Source: SAR202 cluster bacterium
GTDB taxonomy: Bacteria > Chloroflexota > Dehalococcoidia > UBA6926 > VFHL01
Direction: 5' to 3'
Length of the DNA: 64,000 bases
Assembly (NCBI GenBank): GCA_009392005.1
Contig: VFHL01000005.1
Coordinates: forward strand, 105,619 to 169,618
The notes under the pieces are model-generated. The model saw nothing but the letters and a program-made list of their open reading frames with translations. It was not told the origin of the DNA and made no database searches. Positions 37,784 through 47,835 of this stretch are shown here, one piece after another. Each line of letters opens with the position of its first letter. Positions within the stretch are counted from its first letter, which is position 1. The translations under genes and the position numbers were made by a program.

Positions 37784-38026
37784 ATGGGACCGTGGCGACT
37801 GGGAATAATTGTACCGATTGCTTCAACGATAATTACAATTGCTCTAATTGTAGTAATTGGTGAGGTCCTGTTGCTATCCTCAGCCCCTGAGAATGTCCAT
37901 ACCGACGCGCTTTTTGATATCGGGCATACTCATGTCCGCCCCGCAGTTATATGGGCCCTTGTGTTGACCATTGTAGTTATGGCCGCAGCAGCGATTGCCG
38001 ATCGTATGGGTGGTTCGGGCGAATAG
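37784..38026 (+). CDS. Small two-TM protein in the oxidase cluster, unknown function
   Basis: 80 aa with two hydrophobic segments; in-line with the cox genes. Confidence 0.6.
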   Translation: MGPWRLGIIVPIASTIITIALIVVIGEVLLLSSAPENVHTDALFDIGHTHVRPAVIWALVLTIVVMAAAAIADRMGGSGE

Positions 38027-38150
38027 ACCGTAAGTATACTTATTGACCACCTATGGACGGACGAATTGCGCTTGCATCATACTTTTTGATCTATTTCCAA
38101 TTGTGTAAATATTTGGTTTCTCAAGTAACGCAAGCGGAGACAATCTTGTT

Positions 38151-39014
38151 ATGATTTCCCATCATGCAGTCCCGGCTGCGGCGGAACATGGAATATTTGA
38201 AACGTGGACTTGGGATCCGTGGGTTATTCTTCCCCTTACTTTAATTGGCGTTCTGTATGGAATAGGTTTGAAGCGTAGCGCCGAGCGTAGCATGCGGTTA
38301 TTCCCTTGGTGGAGAATATTGAGCTTTTATGTTGGTCTTGGCCTCGCATTATTTGCATTGGTATCGCCAATTGATCATCTCTCAGAACACCTATTTTTTG
38401 TTCATATGATCCAGCACATGCTGTTGATTATGTGGTCGGTTCCTTTAATGTTGCTGGGAGCTCCTATCATTCCCATTTTGCGTGGAATGCCTCGTATCGC
38501 CCGTAGGAGAATTGTTGGACCTGTCGCAAGGATTGCAACTCTGCGCAAGGCACTTAACGTTTTTCGACGTGGACGGGTAGCATTCAGCATATTTTTCGGT
38601 GGGATTTGGTTTTGGCATATGCCGATAATGTATGATTTGGCTCTCATATCTACTTTTGTTCATTACGTCGAGCATATCTTCTTTATGAGTACAGCTTTTA
38701 TATTTTGGACATTCGTTATTGCTCCGATTCCGTTTCCGAGCCGCAAGGGCTATGTCAGTCGTATACTTTATTTGTTTGCTGGTGCAACGCCAAACGCGGT
38801 ACTTGGAGCATATCTGACCTATTCACCGCAGCCTTGGTATACGTTTTATCAAAAACAACCTCAATTATGGTTCATTACGGTAATGGAAGATCAAACCATT
38901 GGAGGGCTTGTTATGTGGTTACCTAGCTGGATGATGCTTTTGTTTTCCATGGGTGTAATGTTCTTCTTAATGATGCGTGAAGAGGATCAGAAACAGATGG
39001 ATGGTTATCAATAA
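38151..39014 (+). CDS. ctaG: caa3-type oxidase assembly factor CtaG
   Basis: LALFALVSPIDHLSEHLFFVHMIQHMLLIMWSVPLMLLGAP, multi-TM, position after the cox genes. Confidence 0.88.
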   Translation: MISHHAVPAAAEHGIFETWTWDPWVILPLTLIGVLYGIGLKRSAERSMRLFPWWRILSFYVGLGLALFALVSPIDHLSEHLFFVHMIQHMLLIMWSVPLMLLGAPIIPILRGMPRIARRRIVGPVARIATLRKALNVFRRGRVAFSIFFGGIWFWHMPIMYDLALISTFVHYVEHIFFMSTAFIFWTFVIAPIPFPSRKGYVSRILYLFAGATPNAVLGAYLTYSPQPWYTFYQKQPQLWFITVMEDQTIGGLVMWLPSWMMLLFSMGVMFFLMMREEDQKQMDGYQ

Positions 39015-39071
39015 TCCTCTTGTCATCATTTAGAGTGGTAGAGTAGTAGATGTTAGGAAAAACGCTAAGAG

Positions 39072-40937
39072 ATGAATATTAAAGAACAAGACCCAAGAGA
39101 ATATAGTGGCGCGAGCCCCGGGACGCGTTTTCAAGGCGCCGTAGTGGTTGCTTTGGTTTTGACGTTTTTCCTGATCGGTTTAGGGGCGTTTGTGAGGACG
39201 ACCGAATCAGGTCTTGGATGTCCTGATTGGCCGCTTTGTCATGGACAAATAATTCCCCCGTTCGAATTTCACACTCTCGTTGAGTATTCACATCGATTAA
39301 CGGCTAGCTTGGTTATTACCCTAGTGGGTCTTTTGACGGTTATTGTCTGGTTGCGATATCGCCAAAATAGATCACTTGTTATCGCTTTTACGATGTCCCT
39401 AGCTTTTCTTTTCTTTCAAGCGGGTTTAGGAGGCGTAACCGTTCTGTTAGAATTGCCACCTTTCATTGTGGCTGTTCATCTTGTGACCGCGCAAGGGATT
39501 TTCGCATCATTGCTGATAGGATATGTGCTCACACTCCAAAGTCCGCGACGCAACCTGTTCTTTTCCGGGGATCCTCCTGGGGATGCAAATCCCCATTATC
39601 TTTTTAAACGCGCTCTCATAGCGACACATGCAGCATATTTGATTACGGTCTCTGGTGCCTATGTTGTCGCAGCAGCGGCAACGGGCTCCTGCCCCGATTG
39701 GCCATTGTGTAACGGCTTGAGTGTGTTCGGGTCTGCGTTGCAAACCAATATCCACATGGCGCATAGGATTCTCGCGTTATTGCTTGGTGTCACTATTGTA
39801 TGGGGAGTGCTTCCCTCCTGGCGGGCGAGGAATCACAATCGGGCTTTGGGACTGATCGCGTTGGCCGTGTTGATAGCACTAGGGATCCAGATACTTGTTG
39901 GAGCATTAAACCCTTGGTTGAATTTTGTGATTCCAATTCGTGTACTTCATTTGTCGATGGCGACTGTTGTCGGAGGTTCGCTAGTTGTTCTTACGAGTAT
40001 TCTTTTTATTGCTAAGTCATCATCGCTTTTTGCCGCAAGTTCTGAATCGCCTGAAAATGATGAGACTCAGCGTGGATTAGGAATTATTGTTGATTACATA
40101 GTATTAATGAAACCATGGATTGTTGTGTTGCTTTTGGTAACTGCTTTGGGTGGTGCAATTCTAGCAGCAGAAGGAATCCCTCAATGGAAAATCCTGATAG
40201 CTGTTCTCCTTGGTGGAACTTTAGCGGCCGGAGGATCAAGTGCTTTAAATCATTTTATGGATCAAGACATTGATCAGTTGATGAAGCGTACTCGTTTACG
40301 ACCGGTTGCGAATAAGAGGATTTCTCCGAGGAATGCACTGGTATTCGGACTGATACTGAATGCACTGGCATTCGTATTATTATGGTCATGGGCGAATTTG
40401 CTAGCTGCATTTTTGGCGATGGGGGGATCGGTTTTTTATGTACTTGTCTATACTGGATGGTTAAAGCGCTCAACGACTCAGAACATTGTTATTGGGGGAG
40501 CTGCAGGGGCGATTCCACCTTTAGTTGGTTGGGCAGCTGTGACGGATGGTTTGGCTCTACCTGCTCTTTTTCTCTTCGCTATTATTTTCTATTGGACCCC
40601 TCCACATTTTTGGGCGTTAGCTTTGTTGATACAAAAAGATTACGCAGAGGCTAAAGTGCCTATGTTGCCTGTTGTCGAGGGTGAGGCCTCGACTCGTTGG
40701 GCGATTCTGCTCTACGTTTTGCTTTTAACAGCAATTACGATGCTTTTTTATGTGACAACACCTAGCTTAAGTGTGCTTTATCTGGTTTCTGCAGCGATAT
40801 TGGGAGGACTTTTTTCGCTGTACGCTGTCCGCCTTGTACGGAAAGCTGCTCGTGAACAGGCGGTTCAGTTATACAAGTATTCGTTATATTATCTAGCCAT
40901 TCTTTTCCTAGTGATTATGGTTGATGGAACGATTTGA
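39072..40937 (+). CDS. Heme A synthase / protoheme IX farnesyltransferase fusion (CtaA-CtaB)
   Basis: N-half: GAFVRTTESGLGCPDWPLCHGQ, VEYSHRLTA, GSCPDWPLCNG, HMAHRILA. C-half: GGSSALNHFMDQDIDQLMKRTRLRPV, FYWTPPHFWALAL. One continuous 621-aa frame. Confidence 0.93.
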   Translation: MNIKEQDPREYSGASPGTRFQGAVVVALVLTFFLIGLGAFVRTTESGLGCPDWPLCHGQIIPPFEFHTLVEYSHRLTASLVITLVGLLTVIVWLRYRQNRSLVIAFTMSLAFLFFQAGLGGVTVLLELPPFIVAVHLVTAQGIFASLLIGYVLTLQSPRRNLFFSGDPPGDANPHYLFKRALIATHAAYLITVSGAYVVAAAATGSCPDWPLCNGLSVFGSALQTNIHMAHRILALLLGVTIVWGVLPSWRARNHNRALGLIALAVLIALGIQILVGALNPWLNFVIPIRVLHLSMATVVGGSLVVLTSILFIAKSSSLFAASSESPENDETQRGLGIIVDYIVLMKPWIVVLLLVTALGGAILAAEGIPQWKILIAVLLGGTLAAGGSSALNHFMDQDIDQLMKRTRLRPVANKRISPRNALVFGLILNALAFVLLWSWANLLAAFLAMGGSVFYVLVYTGWLKRSTTQNIVIGGAAGAIPPLVGWAAVTDGLALPALFLFAIIFYWTPPHFWALALLIQKDYAEAKVPMLPVVEGEASTRWAILLYVLLLTAITMLFYVTTPSLSVLYLVSAAILGGLFSLYAVRLVRKAAREQAVQLYKYSLYYLAILFLVIMVDGTI

Positions 40938-41068
40938 ATTTGTCACTAATTCTTGGATCATGTAGACTACGTTAGCTAATTGCTTATGAGGCGATTGTTT
41001 TCAATTTACGACTACATTGTGGCTGGGATTTAGAAGGGTTCGCTCGGGCATTTATCGCATATTAAAAT

Positions 41069-41145
41069 AGGAGTGTAGCTCAGCCTGGAAGAGCAGCGGT
41101 CTCCAAAACCGCCGGTCGGGGGTTCGAATCCTCCCACTCCTGCCA
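41069..41145 (+). tRNA. tRNA-Trp (CCA anticodon), CCA encoded
   Basis: AGGAGTGTAGCTCAGCCTGGAAGAGCAGCGGTCTCCAAAACCGCCGGTCGGGGGTTCGAATCCTCCCACTCCTGCCA. Confidence 0.96.
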
Positions 41146-41156
41146 GAAAAACTTGT

Positions 41157-41184
41157 GAGCGGCGCATAAACCGCTCCTTTTTTT
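41157..41184 (+). terminator. Intrinsic terminator after tRNA-Trp
   Basis: GAGCGG-CGCATAAA-CCGCTC followed by C and seven T. Confidence 0.75.
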
Positions 41185-41187
41185 GCT

Positions 41188-41934
41188 TTAGTGAAGTCCA
41201 GAGAATATGTCTTTGGCTTCTATTAAGTCTTCAAGATTGTCAATTTCGGCCCATTTTTTTGAGGATACGATCATGGGTGCTATAAGGATTGTCTTTTGCT
41301 CGATTATTTCGGAGAGAATTGATTCGTAAAAGACATTATTGTGCCCTTGGGATATCGCTTGTTCTAGTAAAGGGGAAAGATAATCATTCAGCATCTTCTT
41401 GGAAAATTTGTAGATATTCACGGTTTTTAATGCTGACGCAGTATTTGTTAGTTCGTTTTGTTGTTCTTTCAATATCATTTTAGTCACATGATTAGAATCT
41501 GCGTAGAGAATGGTTCCATCTGCCTCGGCGGTCACGTGATCTACAACCGCTATGTTTGGTGCCTCATTTGATATCAGGTCTTGTAGAATCGAGTCTTCTA
41601 CAAGAACATCGCCTTCAAGAAGTAGACATGCTTGATTCAAGTGATCCTTCAAAAGGTAGAGGGAATAAATATTGTTTGTTGTTGCAAAAAGAGCATTCTC
41701 AATGTAGTGCAATTGTATTGATTCGTATTGAGAACCAAATCGCTCTTTTATCATCGAGCCTTTGTGGCCGATAGCTATCACGCATTCAGTGATTCCAGCC
41801 GCCGATAACGAAATCAATTGGTGATGTAAAATGGCCTTACCATTCACTTCAACAAGAGTTTTTGGTTGATTTTCAGTCAATGACTGTAATCGGCTTCCAA
41901 GACCAGCAGCTAATATCAGCGCTTTGGTTACCAA
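41188..41934 (-). CDS. LicC-like sugar/choline-phosphate nucleotidyltransferase
   Basis: KALILAAGLGSRLQSLTENQPKTLVEVNGKAILHHQL, LLLEGDVLVEDSILQDL, KKWAEIDNLEDL. Confidence 0.82.
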   Translation of the reverse strand: MVTKALILAAGLGSRLQSLTENQPKTLVEVNGKAILHHQLISLSAAGITECVIAIGHKGSMIKERFGSQYESIQLHYIENALFATTNNIYSLYLLKDHLNQACLLLEGDVLVEDSILQDLISNEAPNIAVVDHVTAEADGTILYADSNHVTKMILKEQQNELTNTASALKTVNIYKFSKKMLNDYLSPLLEQAISQGHNNVFYESILSEIIEQKTILIAPMIVSSKKWAEIDNLEDLIEAKDIFSGLH

Positions 41935-41964
41935 TCTAAATTGCCTCAGATCATTTTTCTTAAT

Positions 41965-43077
41965 TTATTGGAGTGATTGAGAGATAGCATTAATGAGAAC
42001 ATTGTTTTCAGGGATTGTTCTGCAAGCGAGACGTATATACGATTCGTCTAGGCCAGCTTTTCCGCTGCAATCATTAATGAGGATTTGGTGATTTTTCCAA
42101 AGGTTGTCAGATAAGACTTTGGAATTTGTCGTATGGGGTACCTTACAAAGAACAAAGTTACCTACGGATTGATAACTAGTGAGGTTGTTAATAGCAGATA
42201 ATTGGGTGAACATAACGTCGGTCGCTTCTCTTACCTTGATGCACGATTGATCGAATTCAGCAGTGTAAGTGGGCAGTTGTTCCAAAAAATATTGGGCAAG
42301 TGAATTGATTCCCCATATCGGAAGATGGTTTCTTATTGATTTAATCCACTCTTGGTTCACTGATGCTACATAGCCTAAACGCAAACCGGGAATACCGTAT
42401 ACTTTAGAGAGACTTTTCAATAGCAGTACATTGGGGTATTTGCCCAAAAGATCTACGATCGATTCTTCAGTGGAATTAGGAGCGAATTCAAGAAATGATT
42501 CATCGACGATAATCACGTCAAGATGGGTTAAAGCGTTCAAAATTCTGATGGTATCAGGTCGGGATATAAGGGAGCCTGTCGGATTATTTGGCCTGATCAG
42601 TAGTGCTGCGTTTGCGTTTGTACGCTGTATAGTGTCGATATATCCATCTGCATCAAAATCTGTTCCAGTTTTCCAATCAAAATATTCAACGCTTTTGCCG
42701 AGATGATGTGCTCGATTGATAAATTCATCAAAAGTTGGGACTGGGATCACGATGCGTTCGACAAACAAATCGGTTATTGCAGCTATCAGCTCGCTCGCAC
42801 CATTCGCGATAACTAACTGGTCCTTCTGTACTTGAGCTATATCTGAATATAACTCTGATATGTACCAATTCGTTGACGGATACGATTTTACGAGTTCTTC
42901 AAGTCGTTTTCCCAGCGATGCCATGAATTCTTGTGGAGGAAAAAATGGATTGGTCATGAACCTGAAATCACTAACTTTAGTGTTCCAATACCCACCATAG
43001 AAGGAAGCCAGTGTTTCTCTGTTAGGCGTGATTTGGTCTTCGGGTTGGTTATGCGACATTGAGGATGATTCTACCAT
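41965..43077 (-). CDS. Fold-type I PLP aminotransferase/decarboxylase (HisC/CobD-like)
   Basis: IANGASELIAAITDLF, LIRPNNPTGSLI, IIVDESFLEF, LKSLSKVYGIPGLRLGY. Confidence 0.83.
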   Translation of the reverse strand: MVESSSMSHNQPEDQITPNRETLASFYGGYWNTKVSDFRFMTNPFFPPQEFMASLGKRLEELVKSYPSTNWYISELYSDIAQVQKDQLVIANGASELIAAITDLFVERIVIPVPTFDEFINRAHHLGKSVEYFDWKTGTDFDADGYIDTIQRTNANAALLIRPNNPTGSLISRPDTIRILNALTHLDVIIVDESFLEFAPNSTEESIVDLLGKYPNVLLLKSLSKVYGIPGLRLGYVASVNQEWIKSIRNHLPIWGINSLAQYFLEQLPTYTAEFDQSCIKVREATDVMFTQLSAINNLTSYQSVGNFVLCKVPHTTNSKVLSDNLWKNHQILINDCSGKAGLDESYIRLACRTIPENNVLINAISQSLQ

Positions 43078-43200
43078 ATACCTGCTTTATGTTGAGAGAG
43101 ATTAGCATAAAACGACATTAAAAGTCCTCGAAAAAAAGCAATTGGTCAAGTTATCACTATGCTCTTAAGCCCAAAAAGTTTTTTATGCCCTCCAGGTTAC

Positions 43201-43710
43201 TTATAGAGATGGAGATGATTCAGGTCGTGGCAGTGATAGGTTGTTGCACGCCTCACAAACCTCTTCTGGTATAAGACCCCATTTCATTAAGTATCCAAAT
43301 ATGAAACATCCTGCACAAAATCCGAGAATTGATTCCAGAGCTGCAAAGACGATTAGTATGCTAAGTATTATTGTTGCCGCAGTTGGTAAAACCAGAAAAT
43401 ATTCACATACCAACGCAGTTGATGACATGACCAAGCCGATTGTTTGGGCGAATCTTTTTGGTGGTCCCGGTACGGGTTTCACATGATTTCCGAATAAAGG
43501 CACAATCACTTTTGTAGCAAGCAGTCCCATTGGGCTAAGAGTAGGTCCAGTTGCTACACGAGCAAGGAAGCCATAAGCCAGTACAATCATTAACCATCGC
43601 ACATCCGCGACGACTATAATTAGACTCATGCTTAGAACCATGAATGCCACCATTCGAGCAGCGTATTCATTTACAGGGTTTGGGAAACTAAAAATCTCAG
43701 CTAATTTCAT
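43201..43710 (-). CDS. DUF4395-like integral membrane protein
   Basis: NPVNEYAARMVAFMVL, GFLARVATGPTLSPMGLLATKVIVP, ESILGFCAGCFIFGYL. Confidence 0.75.
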   Translation of the reverse strand: MKLAEIFSFPNPVNEYAARMVAFMVLSMSLIIVVADVRWLMIVLAYGFLARVATGPTLSPMGLLATKVIVPLFGNHVKPVPGPPKRFAQTIGLVMSSTALVCEYFLVLPTAATIILSILIVFAALESILGFCAGCFIFGYLMKWGLIPEEVCEACNNLSLPRPESSPSL

Positions 43711-44033
43711 ACTCTCTCCTCCAGACGTAGCCTTGTTTTTATATGTTGAGTGTCTTTATTCAATGGTCCACTTAAAATATTTGGGAAATTTTGGATTTAA
43801 AAAAGAGTCACTCGTGGGAGGACTCTTCAAAGGATTCATTATTTAGTGCAAATATATTGATGTTAACTGATCAATGCTCCTTTGGTACCCTCGGTTAGGC
43901 CCAAACAGCGACAACACCAATTACAACAATTGCTGTTTATGACAAACCAATCTTGATGTTTATTGAATCTTATCAAATCTGTTCTCTTCAATCTGCCCAC
44001 GATGTTCACAATCATTCGCGGGGATAACCCATA

Positions 44034-44237
44034 TCAGGGTATTTGCTCGATCATATCCCATGCTTTAGCGGGACAAAATCCACCTTCTAATTTTGTCCCC
44101 TGCCATTCCACCCAAAAATGCTCTCTGCATCCATTTTCGCAGCCAAAGGGTAGATCATAGTACTTGGATACAAGTCCTTTTGCCCCTTTCAGTTTGCGGG
44201 GATCTTTCCAACGCACTTCTGAATCAATCGCAGGCAT
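44034..44237 (-). CDS. Small Cys-containing protein, unknown function
   Basis: MPAIDSEVRWKDPRKLKGAKGLVSKYYDLPFGCENGCREHFWVEWQGTKLEGGFCPAKAWDMIEQIP. Internal start preferred over 44372 because the upstream part overlaps the next gene. Confidence 0.5.
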   Translation of the reverse strand: MPAIDSEVRWKDPRKLKGAKGLVSKYYDLPFGCENGCREHFWVEWQGTKLEGGFCPAKAWDMIEQIP

Positions 44238-44314
44238 AGTCAACGCTGATTTCCTCGTCTCTTTCTTTATGTTGAAAGCGATTTTTCTGGTGGATCGGTA
44301 AAGCAGGGCTTTGT

Positions 44315-44620
44315 TTACATGAGGCCCGCGAGTAATTCTCTGCCTTCTGGGCGGAGCATATCGGGTGTCCAAGGTGGATCCCAGACTATATTCACTTCAG
44401 CGTCGTTGACACCTTCAACCGATAGAAGACGCATTTGAATTTCTGGTCCTAGCGTCCCCGCAACTGGGCAACCAGGGGCTGTTAGTGTCATATCCACACT
44501 GACCTTGTCCTCGTCAATGTCAATGTCATATACCAATCCCAAATCGTAGACGTTAACGGGAATTTCTGGATCGTAACAGTCACGTAGCGCTTCAATTACT
44601 TGTTCTTCTGATAGTGACAA
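44315..44620 (-). CDS. MIP18/DUF59 family protein (SufT/PaaD-like)
   Basis: LSLSEEQVIEALRDCYDPEIPVNVYDLGLVYDIDID...MTLTAPGCPVAGTL...VNIVWDPPWTPDMLRPEGRELL. TTG start with AAGGAGG RBS. Confidence 0.85.
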   Translation of the reverse strand: MSLSEEQVIEALRDCYDPEIPVNVYDLGLVYDIDIDEDKVSVDMTLTAPGCPVAGTLGPEIQMRLLSVEGVNDAEVNIVWDPPWTPDMLRPEGRELLAGLM

Positions 44621-44852
44621 AGCCAGCCTCCTTTTGTGACAAAAACCCGATGCAATTGTGCTAGTGTACACAAAACTGAGAGATGCGGAAAGTTTTTGTA
44701 ATTGGGAGTCCTGCTCCACAAAGAATTACAACGTTTGCTATGGACTTTACGGTTTTGCAAATGCACAATGGGCGTATGTGCGGCGTTCAGTGACTTGATT
44801 TCGGTCGCATCTGAGAAGTATAACAACAGAGATTTTCTAGGAGTTGTATTCT

Positions 44853-46064
44853 GTGAAATCAAACTTATGGGCGGCGCGTCTTGTCATTTTTGCTGCGTTT
44901 TTTGATCTTTTCTTACAATTCCCCGTTGTTGCGCCGTACGCAGAAGAGTTAGGTGCTTCACCGGTCTACTTGGGATTAATCGTCGGAGCGTTTTCGGCGT
45001 CAAATATTGTAGGGAATATTGTTGCAGGGCTCGTTATTGATAGGTGGGGTCGTAAAGTACCTATTGAAATAGGTCTCGTCACGACAGTTTTAGTGTTGAT
45101 TTTATATGCTGTTTCTTCAACACCTGACCAATTGCTTGGAACTCGCTTGTTACATGGCTTGTCAGTCTCCGTTCTGACACCAGGAGCATTTTCGATGATT
45201 GGTGACAGTACGACTGGTGGTCAGCGTGCGCGGGCCATGGGTATTAGCGGCACCCTGATCGGTTTAACAGCAGTCACAGCTCCGCCACTTGCAGGAATAA
45301 TGGGAGATCGTTTAGGATTCACCGCTGTTTTTGTGGGAAGTGCAGTTGTGATGCTTAGCGTCGCAGTATTCTTTTGGCTAATGACGCATTCACAAGAACG
45401 TCATAGAGAAATAAAAAACTCTGAAGGCAAGTTTTTGACTGGTGTGGTAAAAATATGGACGCGTCCCAGTCTCCTTCTAGCGAACTTTAGTGTCTTTGGA
45501 TTGACAGTCGCAAATGGAACTATGATCACTGTTTTGCCAATTAATTTTTCTGCATCAGAAAGTGGAATGGCATTTTCTGTTTATGCTGTGATCGCCGTTC
45601 TTGTTATGGGAGGTCCTACAAATCGGTTAAGTGATCGATGGGGACGGGCCCAGATTTTGGGTTCGAGCTTAGGTATCATGGCAATTGGTTTGAGCATCAT
45701 CGCCGCTTTGGAGGGTTTCGGATTTACGTTATTAGGGATGGCAGTATTTGGATTAGGTTTCGGACTGTTGTTCCCCGCGGCTACTGCTCTTGTTGCGGAT
45801 GGTTCGAATATTGACGAACGTGGCGGTGCGTTTGGAATGTTTTATGCTGTTTACTCGGGTGGAGTTGTTGTTGGAACCTTCGCAAGTGGATTAATAATGG
45901 ACATATTTGGTGATGCGACACGGTTACCGTTCGCGTTTGCTGCAGGTACCGTGTTGCTTGGAGCAATAGTGTTAATAACAGTTTCTCGGGTTTTTAAGAA
46001 ATCCAGTGCCGCAGGCATCTTTACAGCGGCTCCAGAATTTATGCGAAAGACTAGGAACTCTTGA
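44853..46064 (+). CDS. MFS transporter
   Basis: Twelve hydrophobic segments; GLVIDRWGRKVPIEIG and TNRLSDRWGRAQILG loop motifs. GTG start at 44853 after TAGGAG. Confidence 0.88.
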   Translation: MKSNLWAARLVIFAAFFDLFLQFPVVAPYAEELGASPVYLGLIVGAFSASNIVGNIVAGLVIDRWGRKVPIEIGLVTTVLVLILYAVSSTPDQLLGTRLLHGLSVSVLTPGAFSMIGDSTTGGQRARAMGISGTLIGLTAVTAPPLAGIMGDRLGFTAVFVGSAVVMLSVAVFFWLMTHSQERHREIKNSEGKFLTGVVKIWTRPSLLLANFSVFGLTVANGTMITVLPINFSASESGMAFSVYAVIAVLVMGGPTNRLSDRWGRAQILGSSLGIMAIGLSIIAALEGFGFTLLGMAVFGLGFGLLFPAATALVADGSNIDERGGAFGMFYAVYSGGVVVGTFASGLIMDIFGDATRLPFAFAAGTVLLGAIVLITVSRVFKKSSAAGIFTAAPEFMRKTRNS

Positions 46065-46105
46065 AGATAGTGTAACCAAATCGTTCTTAATGAAGCCTGT
46101 TGTCT

Positions 46106-47821
46106 TTATTCCTTCAGATTCCTTATAACTTGTTGGACTTCTTCTAGATCAACTGATTGATCAGTAAGTGCCTCTCCGATGTGCTGTAAGAGTACCCACC
46201 TAACTGATCCACCTCGGGACTTTTTATCAAGAGTCATGGCTTCCAACATAGCATTCATATCAAATTCTGGTAGCTTAGTTGGCAAATCAAAACCTTGCAG
46301 CAATTTGTTTTGTCGGTCCAAATCTTTTGATGGTAAGAGATCATGTCGTCTTGATAATTCGCCAGCTACAACCATGCCTATTGAAACTGCTTCACCGTGA
46401 AGAATGCTGGTGTAATTAGTGATGGCTTCTAAGGCATGTCCAATGGTATGACCATAGTTTAGGACTGCCCTCACGCCATTTTCCTTTTCATCTTGTGAAA
46501 CTATCCAGCCTTTTAGTGATGCGCATCGGGAGAAAACATGTACCAATGGTTCCTCTTCCAAATTTAGCAGCGCACTTGCGTTTTCCTCAATAAATTCAAA
46601 GAGATCGGCATCTAATATCAAAGCGGTTTTGATCACTTCTGCGAATCCTTCTCGCAAAGCTCGTGATGATAGTGTTCGTAAAGTAGAGATATCTGCAAGT
46701 ACTAAAGATGGTTGGTAAAATGCGCCGATGAGATTCTTTCCCTGGGCATGATCAACCGCGGTTTTTCCTCCGATGGATGCGTCAGCCATTGCTAGCGTTG
46801 ATGTTGGAACTTGTATTAATGGGACTCCTCGCAAGTATGTTGCAGCCGCGTAACCAGCTGTATCACCAACCACGCCTCCGCCCAGCGCAACGACAGGATC
46901 CGTTCGTTCAACACGTCGATTAACCATCCAGTCATATATTGAGCTAACCGAGTTAAGATTCTTACTCTCCTCACCTGATGCAAGATGGAAAACGTCAGTT
47001 TCGTATCCCGCCTCATTTAAGGAGTCTCGTGCCTGAGATTCATACAGCGGAATGAGAGCTGCATCAAGAACCAAACTCGCCTTCTGACCGGTTACCCCTT
47101 GTGCTCGCATTTTTGATCCGAGCGAGGAGATAAGATTTGAACCAACATAGATTGGATATGTAGCAGTATCTGTTATAACGGTGTAAGCCAGATTTTGATT
47201 ATCCGGATCTTTACGTATCTTTAGTTCGTGTTGCTGTTCCAAGAGAGTGCCCATTTTAATTCTTCGGCTCGCTATTTGAGCGCCATACAATATAGCTTCT
47301 AATATCTCGTCTTGGCTTAGGTTGTCAGTGTGTACAGTCCAGTCAGCTATTGAATACAATTTTTGTCGAGCGCTTTTCAGTTCATTTATGGTTTTGTGTG
47401 GATCCGGATGTGCGAGTAAAGGACGTATTGGTTGAGACGGATCATCTGGAGCAGATTTTAGCCGTTTAACGATTGTTTCGGTGTTTGATTCTAGGCAGAT
47501 TACAGCTCCATGTTCCGCCATTGTTTCGCGGTTTTCCGGGTCGAGGATTGCTCCACCACCTGTTGCAACAACAATTTGCGTATCAACATACACATTTTTC
47601 AATGTTTGGTTTTCCAGGATCCGGAAACGAGATTCGCCATTTTGTTCTGCAAATATCTCGTGAATAGATTTTTCTGCTCCGGCCTCTATTTCTTGATCAA
47701 TGTCAACGAACTTCCAACCAAGGTATTTCGCGATATCCTGTCCAAAAGTTGTTTTCCCGGTGTAAGAAAATCCGATCAGCGTGATTGCCGAAAGATCATC
47801 AAGCATATCTGTATTCATCAA
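46106..47821 (-). CDS. Shikimate kinase / 3-dehydroquinate synthase fusion
   Basis: N-half: LIGFSYTGKTTFGQDIAKYLGWKFVDID, VVATGGGAIL. C-half: VVALGGGVVGDTAGYAAATYLRGVPLIQVPTSTLAMADASIGGKTAVDHAQGKNLIGAF, LNYGHTIGHALE. Confidence 0.95.
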   Translation of the reverse strand: MMNTDMLDDLSAITLIGFSYTGKTTFGQDIAKYLGWKFVDIDQEIEAGAEKSIHEIFAEQNGESRFRILENQTLKNVYVDTQIVVATGGGAILDPENRETMAEHGAVICLESNTETIVKRLKSAPDDPSQPIRPLLAHPDPHKTINELKSARQKLYSIADWTVHTDNLSQDEILEAILYGAQIASRRIKMGTLLEQQHELKIRKDPDNQNLAYTVITDTATYPIYVGSNLISSLGSKMRAQGVTGQKASLVLDAALIPLYESQARDSLNEAGYETDVFHLASGEESKNLNSVSSIYDWMVNRRVERTDPVVALGGGVVGDTAGYAAATYLRGVPLIQVPTSTLAMADASIGGKTAVDHAQGKNLIGAFYQPSLVLADISTLRTLSSRALREGFAEVIKTALILDADLFEFIEENASALLNLEEEPLVHVFSRCASLKGWIVSQDEKENGVRAVLNYGHTIGHALEAITNYTSILHGEAVSIGMVVAGELSRRHDLLPSKDLDRQNKLLQGFDLPTKLPEFDMNAMLEAMTLDKKSRGGSVRWVLLQHIGEALTDQSVDLEEVQQVIRNLKE

Positions 47822-47835
47822 TTGTTTCCAAATAT

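Noticed and set aside
41069-44034. Possible genomic island at tRNA-Trp
   Set aside because: No integrase and no visible repeat of the tRNA 3' end; the genes look ordinary in composition.
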